From contig CM037792.1 of the NCBI GenBank assembly GCA_021229015.1, positions 41,384,543 to 41,448,542 of the forward strand: a stretch of DNA of 64,000 nt, written 5' to 3'. The translations under genes were made by a program, and so were the position numbers. Below are positions 12,401 to 22,796 of this stretch, piece by piece; within the stretch, counting starts at the first letter, position 1; every line of letters starts with the position of its first letter. The DNA comes from Solen grandis. Its lineage: Eukaryota; Mollusca; Bivalvia; Adapedonta; Solenidae. The notes beneath the pieces are model-generated. The model made no database searches. It had not been told where the DNA came from and worked only from the letters and a program-made list of their open reading frames with translations.

Positions 12401-13800
12401 ATGCTGAATTTTACGATTTGTATCTTTTTTGCTTCCCGGGCTGTTGAATACTCTTTTTGCAATTTTTTAGCGATTCTTTCCTCAAGTTTTGAATTACACA
12501 ACATGGCGCGCGTCATGGGTAAGATGAGTGTTCCCAAAAAAGTTTGAAATAACTTTGGGAACATTTCGGTTCAATTTTAACCAATTTTTTTTATTTTTTT
12601 ATAAATTGAAATGGGTCTCTTATTTATGTATTTGTCATAAAAAGATAATTTTTAAAAAATTTTTTATTTTTTTGATTTAGAAAAATTGTTTCGAATATCC
12701 CGGAAATCCCCAGATATTTTAACCAAACATGTTTAAAGGACGTTTTTCAAAAGGAGCAATATATTTGGCCAAATTTTCCGCACGAATATTTTACATTATT
12801 AAACTTTAGGTTGGAGGTCAGAGGTAAATCGACACATTCTACACGCGAGAAAAACACAGAAGGAATCCAGAAGGCGCTATATGCTGGTTTGACTGGGAGG
12901 ACAGACGAGACGGTCAAAAGAAACAGCATTATAAAGGAACCAAAAAAGCCCACCCCGGTATTTTGTTGGCGAGAAGATAGTAGGGAAGTTGCCCAGTCCA
13001 GGGACTATGGCAGGGAAAATAGTTAGATCGTTTTTAGCGAAATTTTACAATTTTTTGGGGTTATGTTTTTTTTTTAAAATATAAACAAAAAACACCTTGG
13101 AAATACGTAATTCGATTTAGGTTATTTTACCTCCTCAAAAGCCTGAGATTTGAAATAGCAATTTTTGAACCCTGATCAAGGTTTTGATACAATGGTAAAA
13201 GGAAGCGCCAAAAAAAATATAGATTTACAAGTTTTAATAACTATCCCGGACTAAGTATGGCGACTCAGATAACAAATTGATTAAATAATTTAAAGAGTCT
13301 GTATGAAGATGTAACAAATGAAACATTTTAATTAATCTTACCCTCTTTTATCTGTGTTTTTTTCAAACTAAAATCATTTTAAGGTCTGAATGAGTTAAAA
13401 ATTTAAAATTTTTTTCTTCCCTGCAAACTCCAAAAGGGTTTTGGGCGCAATATGAAGAGAAGGCAACATGCAGGCCAGTGTGGAGGGGACAAATTCTTTA
13501 TAAATTTAAATTATTTGTTTTTTTTATTGGAAATTTTGAGAATTTCCCGTTAAAAAGAGTTGGATCTTGGATTTTACCTCTGTTTAAGAATATCAAATAT
13601 TTCAATTTGCCCTTTTTTTGGGGGCATTTGAAACTTCTTCGTCTTCCCCCTTTTTCTCCCAAATGAAAAAGGGAGTTATCCTTCCCAAAATTTTATTGCC
13701 CCTTTTTAAAAAACCCCCCGCCTGATAATACAGTTTGAATTATTTTAATTATTATTTAAGGACCTAAAATTAATGAGATTTGTATTTTTGATTTTTACAG
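9451..13800. other. Homopolymer-rich stretch with isolated exon-like islands
   Basis: Mostly A/T homopolymer-laden DNA. A few GC-richer islands look as if they were coding: 9580-9720 (APRERTLEAAYEETTKCP in one frame), 9950-10080, 10276-10400 after a TTTTTTCAG acceptor, and 12811-13026 (charged, open in one frame). None can be tied to a family. They may be upstream parts of the BEN-domain gene that follows, or of the retroelement or Mutator-like element. Confidence 0.3.
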
Positions 13801-13884
13801 AAAATGGCAGTCCCGGAGAAGAAGAGGGCATCTGCAAGCCCAGAAGTTGAAGAAAAAGAGGGCAAAAGAGACACAAACATGATG
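13801..13884 (+). CDS. Putative first coding exon of the BEN-domain gene
   Basis: A TTTTTACAG acceptor precedes 13801 and a GTAAGC donor follows 13884. ATG at 13804 opens 27 codons, MAVPEKKRASASPEVEEKEG and KRDTNMM, a charged Lys/Glu-rich start like that of many nuclear proteins. Linking it to the BEN exon at 17925 is inference, from strand and the series of exon-like islands between them. Confidence 0.4.
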
Positions 13885-14206
13885 GTAAGCAGATGTCTTA
13901 TATAAAAACAATTTTATTGAATTTTTAAGTGACTAAAATGAAGTAAGTGGTCATCCAGTACAAAAAAGTTCCAGTACAAAAAAATTTTTAGGTTTAAGTC
14001 TGTTGAGGTAAGGTTAGTGATTTTGTTTCGAAACAAACGTTGATTTTGAAAACTCTTTCCCAGATGATTACTACGGGGCTTTCATAGCAGTATCAGTTTT
14101 TGATTTGTCTTTTATTGGAATTGTGAGTTTAAAAAAAAACTATCACAAAACAATTTTATGGGGAATTTAAAAAATCTTTAAAGTCTATTTATGATTTCCC
14201 AAAAAG

Positions 14207-15310
14207 GCGGAGGTACAAGCAAAGAGAAAAGCAGAGGGGGTGGGCGGTGGAAGCCAAAAAAACAGCAGCTGGAGGGGATAACGATCTCGACCAGGAGGTG
14301 GTGAGTTTGTTAATATTAAGAAATCATGGGAAGATAGTAATAACTTGATAGGGCCTATGATTGACTTTTCCCGTGTAGGTATGTTTTGGGTATCTTTTTT
14401 TCATTGAAATGAGGTGAAATAAAAACCCTGTGCACTTTATTTTAAAAAAGCTTTCTGCCACCAAAAAATAGTTTATTTTATAAAATTTTTTTTTTGTGCA
14501 CAATCAAATTATTTTTTCATTCTTGATGTTTTTACACATATAAAATATGTAATATACAATAATTTTTGGGTTCCTACTGACTTTTTTGTAGAGACTACAG
14601 CGAGCCCCGCTGCGCCCTTTTCTTGCTCAAATTTGAGAGCAATTTAGTACACAGAAGCCGTTCATATGGACGGAAAAAATCAGCCCGCCCCGCGGCCGTA
14701 CTATTCATGGGGGAATGACTCCAGTTTTCCCAAGGTGAAAAAAGAATATAATAAAAAACTTTTATGTTAAAAAAATACTATGACGGCTGCTCCTCCGAGT
14801 TGTTTTGGAAAATTTTTTTTTCTTACCCTGGAATTTTTTATGGGAAAAAATGTGGGTTTCTGTAGATCAGACCTTAATGTCAAGGGTGGCCAGCGTGTGT
14901 TTGAATTGAAAGTAAATGTGATTTTTGGTAAAAAAAATTTGTTTTATTAAAAAACTTTGTATTTAAAGAAAAAACTTTGCCTTAAATAACAAAACATTAT
15001 TTTTTGGGGAAACTAGTAACAAAGTTTTACAATAAAAACATATTTCGTTTGCAGAAGTACATTCTTTTCAAATTCAGTGGGTTTTGGTATTTGGGGCCAA
15101 TGATTTTAAATTTCCCTGGAAGGTTTGTTTTGTGATTGTGTATATTTTGTGATTTTTGGGGCAGAATAGGCCCTGCAGACTAGAAACCGGCCCCGGAGAC
15201 CAGGGAAAGCAGCCCCGGGAAAAAGAAATGGCCCAGAGAGAGAATCGAGGCAGTGAAGGCTGAAGCGAGGCAGTGAGGGAGAGCTTCAGACTTGTCAGAC
15301 GCTGTCACTG
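14207..15310 (+). CDS. Three exon-like islands between the N-terminal and BEN exons
   Basis: Island 14207-14300 (KAEVQAKRKAEG, then a frame change to GGDNDLDQEV) ends at GTGAGT. Island 14592-14734 follows TTTTTTGTAG and ends CCCAAG/GTGAAA; it is GC-rich but has a stop in each frame. Island 15165-15310 follows GGGGCAG and ends CACTG/GTAAAC; it is Arg/Glu-rich in a hopping frame. Splice sites are present at most edges while the inner frames break at G, C or A runs, which fits real exons with single-base errors. The protein segments match no family I know. Confidence 0.3.
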
Positions 15311-15389
15311 GTAAACATCTCATTATTGTTAACTTAAGAAAATAAAAAGAAAAAAAAACTTATATATTTCAGGTTTTTTTATTAAAAAA

Positions 15390-16290
15390 AGAGGGAAGAT
15401 GGCCGATGCCCCCTGAGAAAATATTTATTTTGAAAAACAGATTGCTTTGAATTAAATGAGAGGTGAAAAATGTTAGGAATTTTTGACCCCCCCCAAAAAA
15501 AATTTATCATGAAAACATTTGCCCAAATTTGGGTGTTGGCAAAAATGGTTTCCCCCGATAAAAAAAATTTTTTAAAATTTACCCATGACCCTTTTCATCC
15601 CGCCCCCCCATTTTTAAATGGTTTGAGATAATATAAAAAACTGCAATTTAGGAAATTGACAAAATGTGGCCTTTTGTGTAAAAAAAGATTTTTCTAAAAT
15701 TTTCCATTTATACTTTTCGGCGGCCCCCCCCCTTTTAAAAATTCAATATATCAAACAAAATTTGACCGTTTAGGAGATGGGTTAAAATTAGCCTCTAGTG
15801 TGTAAAAAGATTTCTAAGATTTGACCTTCTACCTACTTTTTGATCCAACCTGACCCATTTTCGAAAGGGTTCAAGATATCATCAAGACTAACATTCTGAC
15901 CAAGTTTGAGGAAGATTGGATCAAAATGTGGCCTCTAGTGTGTAAAAAAAGATTTTCAAGATTTGACCTATGACCTTTTTGATCCAACCTGACCATTTTC
16001 GAAAGGGTTCAAGATATCATCAAGACAAACATTCTGAAACCAAATTTAAAAAAGATTGGTCAAAATTGGCCTCTAGTGTGTAAACAAATTTTTCTAAGAT
16101 TTGACTTCTGACCTACTTTTTGATCCCCAACCGACCCATTTCGAAAAGGGGTTTAAGATATCATCAAACAACATTTGACAAGTTTGAGGAAGATTGGATC
16201 AAAATTTGTGGCCTCTAATTGTTGACGGACGACGGGGCCCCAACAATCAAGTACCCAAAAATCACCCTGAGCTAGCTCAGGTGGGGCTAA
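15390..16290 (+). mobile_element. Helitron/Helentron-like element with ~140-bp internal tandem repeats
   Basis: The right end has a GACGGACGACGG tract (16222), then CCTGAGCTAGCTCAGG as a hairpin and GTGGGGCTAA, so CTAA ends at 16290 in an A-rich target. Before it lie tandem units marked by GCCTCTAGTGTGTAAA at 15791, 15931 and 16069, with a diverged copy at 15669 and a last partial copy at 16211, giving a period of 138-142 bp. The left end is a guess, from AGAGGGAAGATGGCCGATGCC at about 15391, which resembles the CAAGAGGGCCATGATGGCCC start of the element at 21932. It sits inside an intron of the putative BEN gene. Confidence 0.55.
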
Positions 16291-16846
16291 AAAATGTATG
16301 TGATAAAAGTACTTTTTTTTATAAAAAATGACAATGAAAAAGCAATTTATTGAATAAGTTATTTAAGACTTTGTGAGAAGATCAAAATGATTCTATAAAA
16401 AATTGACATTTCTATTGTTTTTTTTCCTGCTGTTTTTCAAAATTTTATTTAAATTTTTATATAGTAACTTCAAGCCAGTATTGGTATGTCATGTTTAAAT
16501 AATTTCAAATTAAAGTTTCGATTTCAGATCTTTTCCTCACAGAAGAGAAGGTCATGCTGTTAAAGAAATTTTGGTGCAGCATTTGAGGTAAAAAAATATT
16601 TTTTTTTTTAGGGATGGTTTTGCATAAATTAAGACCAGGAAACCATGGGTCAATGTGAAATTTGGTGGTGCCATGGTAAAAACCATTTAAATTAGAAAAA
16701 TTTGAGGCTTTGATTGTTACTAGTAAAAAGGCAGAAAAAGGATGCAATACTTTTAGTGCAATGTCTGAATAATTACCAGGTATTAAATATGATGCTTGAT
16801 CTGAGTTTAAAGTGATAGGTGACTGACTATGCTGCTTGCCTTACAG

Positions 16847-17441
16847 ATCAGGTACCGTGCCCTGGTGTGTCCCATGACTCATTCTGCCCCTCACCCTGCC
16901 TCGAGGCGATGTGCACATCCCTGCCATCTGATGTGACCCAGTTAGAGTCCCCCACACGCCTGCCCTCACCCTGTGAACCAGTTCTGTGTCTCCTGGAACT
17001 CAGGGAAGCAGCCCATTTCTTGACCTTTTTTCTGAAATTGTTTGATTAAATTTACTACCTAGAATGTTTGAAAAAAATTATTCATTTAAGATTAATTTTA
17101 TAAAAAAAAACTTGTATTGCCACATTTTGCAAGTGGTAAAGAACTGACATTACAGAGGTAGTGATGGTCATTTTCGCTCCTTCGAAGTTTTAAAGACACA
17201 GATGAGAGAGGGTACAAACTCAAACCCTTATCAATAAAAACAAATTTAATCACAGAGCCTAAGTGGCTTGATAGGTTTACTAACATGCTGCTTTTCTTAC
17301 AGACTCAGATGCCCCGCCCTGCACCTGCCTCGAGGCCCTCCCCTTTCATCAGATGTGACCCCTTTTGTGACCCTTGACCCTGCACCTTCACCCCCTTTGG
17401 GCCAGTTTCACCCGTGACTCAGAAGGCAGCTGGCACAAACT
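16847..17441 (+). repeat. Tandemly duplicated exon-like unit of the BEN-domain gene
   Basis: Two units about 456 bp apart share the intron end and the exon. Unit 1 (TTACAG, exon from 16847 to about 17010) and unit 2 (TTACAG, exon 17303-17441, donor GTAAGT) both have ATGCTGCTT before the acceptor and, in the same order, CCTCGAGGC, CATC.GATGTGACCC, CCTGC..C.TCACCC and a CTCAG..AGCAGC/GGCAGC end. The encoded peptide is Pro/Ser/Thr-rich (LPSDVTQLESPTRLPSP in unit 1). Unit 1 lacks a clear donor. This looks like exon duplication within one gene. Confidence 0.5.
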
Positions 17442-17924
17442 GTAAGTGTCCATCCGTTAGGTTTATGTTTAGAGTTGTATGTAAGTTGTATGTCCCGAAA
17501 TAATTTTTAAAAAAAGGATATAAAAATTAATGTCATGTATGTAACATGAAATACCCCAATATTTCATTTTTTGAAAGAGACAAACATATTGGAAGAATTT
17601 TATAGAAAAACTCCTATTTATCAGAAATAGGAAAATTTTAAACCTTTCTTTCGGCATCCATCCCTTAATTTAACATCCAATAAAAAAATTAAAAAGGGAG
17701 ATGGGTTGGTCCAACCCATTCACCAATTATACGACCTATGGGTTTTTTAAAAATGTAATATTTTTAATCAACAAAAAAACTTTTTAAGTCTTATTTTTTT
17801 TAATAAGTTTTATAAACATTTTTTTTTATAATGATGAAGGGGATTTAGTGTTGACTTTTTTGAAAGTTTTATTTTTAACTTTATTAAGATCATCATTACA
17901 ATGACTCCATGGATGTTTTATTAG

Positions 17925-18270
17925 GAATCTGGCATCAAGAAGGTTTAGTTGGTCCCCTACCACCAGGTCTACATCAACACGGCCAGTCTTTCAACAGCCA
18001 TCCTGATGGGGTCCACGGCCAGGAAACTGTCCATTGCTCTCCCGGACTCCTTCTTCTCCAGGAGGTTTTGGCAGTTTCCTGTGCACAGGGAAAGAGGAGG
18101 GCCCACAACGCCAAACAGACGTCGACACCCCTGCCATCAGCAGTACTTCAGCCATCAGAGACTTTTTTTTGGCTAAGTTTAAGGAGGACATGCCAGCCAA
18201 ATTTGTGATGTACAGAGCTATAGGCAATACATTTTTGTATTTATGTATTATATTTTATTTATTTCAATTC
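17925..18270 (+). CDS. BEN-domain exon, frame-disrupted
   Basis: After a TTTTATTAG acceptor the exon reads LVPYHQVYINTASLSTAILM, then GSTARKLSIALPDSFFSR. One base must be restored at 18060 (AGGAG where AGGGAG is expected) to continue REVLAVSCAQGKRRAHNAKQ, and a second frame change near 18120 leads to DTPAISSTSAIRDFFLAKFK. Known: BEN domains show this order, an LxxALLxxxFSREVLAxS-type helix, G-K, L-D-P-x-x-x-x-A-I and a final K-F helix; they bind DNA or chromatin proteins. Both breaks sit at repeats of one base, so the gene may be intact and the sequence wrong. A stop at 18270 would end the protein. I cannot assign a specific BEND family member. Confidence 0.6.
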
Positions 18271-18470
18271 TGATTTTGACCCTTAGTTTCAGGCTTAAAA
18301 ATTACATGTTTTTCCATTAAATTCCAATCAATTATTCTAAATACTGCTTTGGAAAACTGCTTAAAAATACAAAAATCTTGTCAATATCTCTGTGTGTACA
18401 TATATTCATTCTTCTACTATAAGAATATTATACTTTTTTAAATAAATTGTTATTCATGTTACCATGTGAT

Positions 18471-18960
18471 AATTTATTTATTGATACTTTGATTTTAATT
18501 AATTGATTTTTTTTCACTGGAACCATTCATATGTATATATTTTGTATATTCAGTTATTTAACCCTTTCCCTCATACACTCATATTGAAGCCATCAATAGT
18601 TACCATATAAAGCCTGATCTGTAGAAAGCTACAGTTAAACCTTACCAAATTTAATCGTAAAACCATCAATACAATTAATAGCTATGAGTGTATATACTTC
18701 ATTTATACTGTAAATAATATGTTGAGTTTGTTGTTATTCTTACTGCTGTACCAGGTGTTATTTATTTATTTATTTATTGATACTTATATTCTATTTTTTT
18801 TCCACTGGAATCATGCATGTGTATATATTTTGTATTTTCAGTCCTTTAACCCTTTCCCTCATACACTCAATAGGTACCATATTAAACCTGATCTGAAGAA
18901 ATATACAGTTAAACCTTACCAAATTTAATTGTGAAATCCTCCTTACAAGACAACTAAGGA
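18471..18960. repeat. Local tandem duplication, ~290-bp offset
   Basis: The segment 18471-18670 (TTATTTATTGATAC, then TTTTTTTTCACTGGAAC, TATATATTTTGTAT, CAGT, then a MITE start at 18558) recurs at about 18761-18960 with the same order and about 85-90% identity by eye. The first copy of the MITE stops near 18670; the second continues to its full length. Confidence 0.65.
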
Positions 18961-19071
18961 GCAGTGAACAACATAAAACCTGATCAACCTGCAAGTTACT
19001 TGTAGGCTGATGTAGTTTTATGCTGTAAGCGTAGGCCTTTTCATGGTGTCTTCTATGAGGGAAAGGGTTAA
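18846..19071 (+). mobile_element. piggyBac-like MITE, copy 1 (full) with partial copy at 18558-18670
   Basis: Begins TTAACCCTTTCCCTCATA and ends TATGAGGGAAAGGGTTAA, an exact terminal inverted repeat with TTAA at both outer edges. Known: TTAA targets and CCCTTT-like tips fit the piggyBac superfamily. The inside holds a long palindrome around AACATAAAACCTGATCAACC..GTAGGCTGATGTAGTTTTATG. No coding capacity. A truncated sister starts at 18558. Confidence 0.85.
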
Positions 19072-19926
19072 GGAACAGATGACCATAGATGACCATATTT
19101 TTATGTATCTCTTAAAATGAAAACAACTCATTTATAAACAAGAAATATCTTTAAAAAAGATATTCAGCGTAGGATGAAAGAAAAACGAGATTTCCAGTCT
19201 AGAACATTGCGAGGAAAAGCGTGCGAAAGACCGACGCAAAACAAATTTAGTACGCTCTAGAAATAGTTCAGTATTTTTTCTATGAAATATACTTATTTAT
19301 AGACGGTAATACAAAAAATTATATCTGTAAATAGGCTTGTTTGATATTTGTTCATATCATTATTGCATATGACAATTATGATATAAAAGCGTTATTAGTT
19401 GTTTTGGTTTTGGCGAATTAATTTTCAATGAGAGCATCTCGGCAGGCTGGAAGAATTCAATATACATAGTAATTAAGGGGTTTCATGTCATAACACGGTG
19501 AATTCTTTTTGTTGTTTTAAATCATTTTCACAAAGTAGCATTCCTCAATTGATGGAAAAGGATTGTATTTAACTTACTGAAATCACTTTCATGTTTACAT
19601 CAAAAAGAAAAGTAATAACACCAAGCTGAATGATATATACAAGCTGCACCCCTTATTTACAGTAATTTTATAGTCCATAACGATGCGTTAACCAATAACA
19701 GGAGTCCTTTTATTCAGCTTAGAATTATTTACCGCTGTTAGCGTACATTTTATTGGTTTAAGATGAGAGTTGAAATCGAAATTATACAGCTACGCCGAAA
19801 AAAGATAATTATTAAAATTTTACTTCTAACATACTCTTTGTTTTTTATTTTGTCATTTTTATAAAATTGGCTTTCATTCTACTTACATTTCAGTAAAACA
19901 AGCTATTAATCAAATCTAATAGGTGA
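19072..19926. other. No gene recognised
   Basis: Unremarkable AT-rich sequence. Open frames are short and unsupported. It may belong to the element whose motif array follows. Confidence 0.4.
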
Positions 19927-20336
19927 AGCAAGCGCGCAGAGATGTCAACATCAGCAAGTTAACGTTCAACTAGTGTGCATAAGCGTGCGGTAAGCAATTG
20001 CATGCTTGGATGTGAATCTAAAATTCACAACTAGCATGCTTAAGCATGCAGCAAGTATGTTCAAGCGTCTTAAGCGTGCGGGCCTGCACAAGCATGCGCA
20101 AGCGTGCGCAAGCTAGTAGGATCAAGCATGCGCAAGCAAGCAGAATTAAGTGTGCGCATGCTAGTAAATAAGCTAGTGATGGTTCCAAATACTAGTGTGC
20201 GCTGGCATGTAAGACTGCTATTTGAAATTTAACAAGCTTGTGCATGCTTAAAGATTTGGGTCATTGCACGCTTAATTAGTGGCAGTTGCACGCTTACTGC
20301 ATGCTTATCGCAAGCATAATTTAAGCACGCAATTTT
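19927..20336. repeat. Dense array of AAGC(A/G)TGC motifs, orientation switching part-way
   Basis: Within about 410 bp, AAGCGTGC/AAGCATGC/AAGTGTGC-type octamers appear about ten times in forward sense, mainly between 19927 and 20160. The reverse complement, GCATGCTT/GCACGCTT, appears about six times, four of them clustered between 20240 and 20310. Spacing is irregular, so this is not a simple satellite. The arrangement resembles subterminal transposase-binding repeats of a DNA transposon, or a foldback element. No protein is encoded. Confidence 0.6.
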
Positions 20337-20565
20337 GGTTTGGGGCAAACTTTTTTTTTCCATAGTATAGGGTGCAGGCAGCCTTGTACATGTATTTATT
20401 TGTTCAAAGTCTATTTCAACAGGCTTATGTTTTGAGTGTCGGTCAGCCTAACCAGTCATCTAATCAGTAATGACTATTTCTTATACACAAGTGACTGACT
20501 ACGTATCCCTTATTGTTTTTAATCAAATGCGAGAGACCAATGACTATCAAAGATAATTTCTTAAA

Positions 20566-20705
20566 CTAGATGTGGGTGTTCCTCGGAACACTTGTGTCGC
20601 CTGCATTTAAGCATGTTTGATGAAAGAATTGACTAGAAAATCGATCTTTTGACAAATTATTGATAAAGCATAATCTATTTTGTGAGGTACAAAATAACAC
20701 CAAAT

Positions 20706-20749
<44 letters not shown>

Positions 20750-21754
20750 TTTTTTTTTGGGGGGGGGGGAATAAAATATTAGGAACAAATAAAAAACTCA
20801 AATGAATATGAATAATTTTCCCGAGCACTTTCGACTATACAGTCTTCATCAGAGGAGTGTCAGAATGACTATGAATTCAAAACATTAACTGTAAGAAAAA
20901 TTATGACGTCATTAAGCACTTATGACGTTAATTATATATATGTTGCAAGTTTGTAGTCATCATTATCATTATTGAGTTATCATTCTTGTGTACTGCACTC
21001 AGACCAATGAGATCTATCTACTATAAATGTTTAAGGCAACACTTCAAATACTTTACAAGTTATGCACCACACAAGAATTAAATCCAAAAAAATAAACAAA
21101 GGGAAATAACTCCAAAAATACAACAGTTATCATTCTTGCACAATGCACTCCATGAGATCTTTCCACCTGTGAGGTTTCAAAGTAATACCTCAAATACTTT
21201 TCGTGTTATGCTCCAGACAAAAATGAAGTCTGAGTATCAACAAAGGGCAATAACTCAAGGAAAAAGAGAAACAGAGTTATCATTCATGTGCACTGCACTC
21301 AGACCATTGAGATCTATGAAGTTTCAAGTCAACACCTCAAATACGTTTCGAGTTATGCCCCAGACAAAAATTAAGTCTGAAAATCAACAAAGGGAAATAA
21401 CTCAGAAAATAAAACAGAGTTATCATTCTTATGCACTGCACTACAAATCCATGAGATCTTTCCATCATGAAGTTTCAAAGCAATATCTCAAATACTTTTT
21501 GAGTTATGGTCCGGACAAAAATAAAATCTCAGAATCAACAAAGGGTAATAACTCAGAAAATACGAAAGTCAGAGTTATCATTCTTGTGCACTGCACTCCA
21601 CCTCAATGTGATCTATCCATGTTTTAAGTTTCAAGGTGATACCTCAAATACTTTTCGAGTTATGCTCCGGACAAGAAAGTGTGACGCCGACGACGCCGAC
21701 GCCGACGGACAAAGTGATCCCTATGTGTCTGCCATGCTATGCAGGCGACACAAT
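20566..21754 (-). mobile_element. Helitron/Helentron-like element, family E, copy 1
   Basis: Read on the minus strand, the element ends GTGTTCCGAGGAACAC (perfect hairpin), then CCACAT and CTAG, a CTRR-type 3' end next to TTAA. The other end has TGTGTCTGCCATGC..GCAGGCGACACA; its ATGCAGGCGACACA is an exact inverted copy of TGTGTCGCCTGCAT at the hairpin end. Inside are about four units of 143-155 bp (marker GTTATCATTC at 20976, 21126, 21276, 21419, 21574), a CA/TA microsatellite with a G run at 20706-20769, and a GAC-GCC-rich tract at 21681-21710. Non-coding. A second copy lies at 24958-26191. Confidence 0.7.
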
Positions 21755-21931
21755 AAATCATCATTGAGAAGAAAGATTAATTATCATTGAGAAAAATTGT
21801 TTGATCCATTTGTGAATTTTATGGTTCAACATAGCTTACCAGGCAGGCCCCACGTTATCTGACTATAACTATGTCATGAAATCATATTATAAATGCTACT
21901 AATTGGATATTTTGTAGGAAGATCTGTTATA

Positions 21932-22796
21932 CAAGAGGGCCATGATGGCCCTGAATCGCTCACCTGAGTACCATTGCTTCAACTGATATCAAGGTTTTTA
22001 AACAGACAAGGATTCTGATATAACTTAATCTAAAACATTTTACCCCTGACAATACTACACACCAAATATCTAAGCAATGGGCCATATGGTTTCAGAGAAG
22101 ACTTGGGCGCAGTGTCATTTATCACCGTAGGGCCAAGACTTTGAAAATCTTTGTAATGAACCATTAGATGCTACTACATACCAAAAATCTTAGCTCTAGG
22201 CTTTATTGATTCATAGAAGAAGATTTTTTAAGATTTTCCTATTTAACTCTATGTAAAACAAGTGACCCCTGGTGTGGGGTCATTTATCACCATTGGGCTA
22301 TGATTTGTACAATCTTGGTAGTGGCCCATAAGATGATGATACATACCAAATATCTAAGCTCTAGGCCTTATGGATTCATAGAAGAAGATTTTTAAAGATT
22401 TTCCTATATAACTCTATGTAAAACAAGTGACCCCTGGTGCGGGGTCATTTATCACCATAGGGCTATGATTTGTACAATCTTGGTAGTGGCCCATAAGATG
22501 ATGCTACATACCAAATATCTAAGCTTTTGCAGAAGAAGATTTTCAAAGTTTGCATTTTTAAAATCTATTTTTAGCTCCTGTGACCTAATTATGCAATGGA
22601 CCAGAACCATTTATACAACTTGAGTAGAGCTTCATCCAAGGAACATTCCTGCAAAATATTTTTCAAATTGGCCAAGCCGTTTAGGAGGAGATGTTGTTTG
22701 AAGCAATTGTTGACGCCGGACGCACGCATGCACGGACGCCGGACAAAAGGCGATCAGAAAAGCTCACCTTGAGCACGTTGTGCTCATGTGAGCTAA
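21932..22796 (+). mobile_element. Helitron/Helentron-like element, family C
   Basis: The left end has a perfect short palindrome, GGGCCATGATGGCCC (21937-21951), then TGAATCGCTCACCTGAG. The right end has GGACGCACGC..GGACGCCGGAC, then CTCACCTTGAGCACGTTGTGCTCATGTGAGCTAA, where GAGCAC/GTGCTC is a hairpin and CTAA closes at 22796. The middle holds units of 165 bp (marker ACATACCAAA.ATCT at 22176, 22341 and 22506). The same end pair, rearranged or diverged, delimits the elements at 24326-26348 and 26467-27077, which supports these as true boundaries. Confidence 0.7.

Noticed and set aside
12811..13026. 71-codon charged frame in the homopolymer-rich zone
   Set aside because: No acceptor or donor at its edges and no recognisable motif; kept only as an exon-like island.
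21136..21790. 163- and 94-codon overlapping frames
   Set aside because: They run through the 150-bp tandem units of a non-coding Helitron-like element; the second recurs at 25952 only because that copy is a duplicate of the element.
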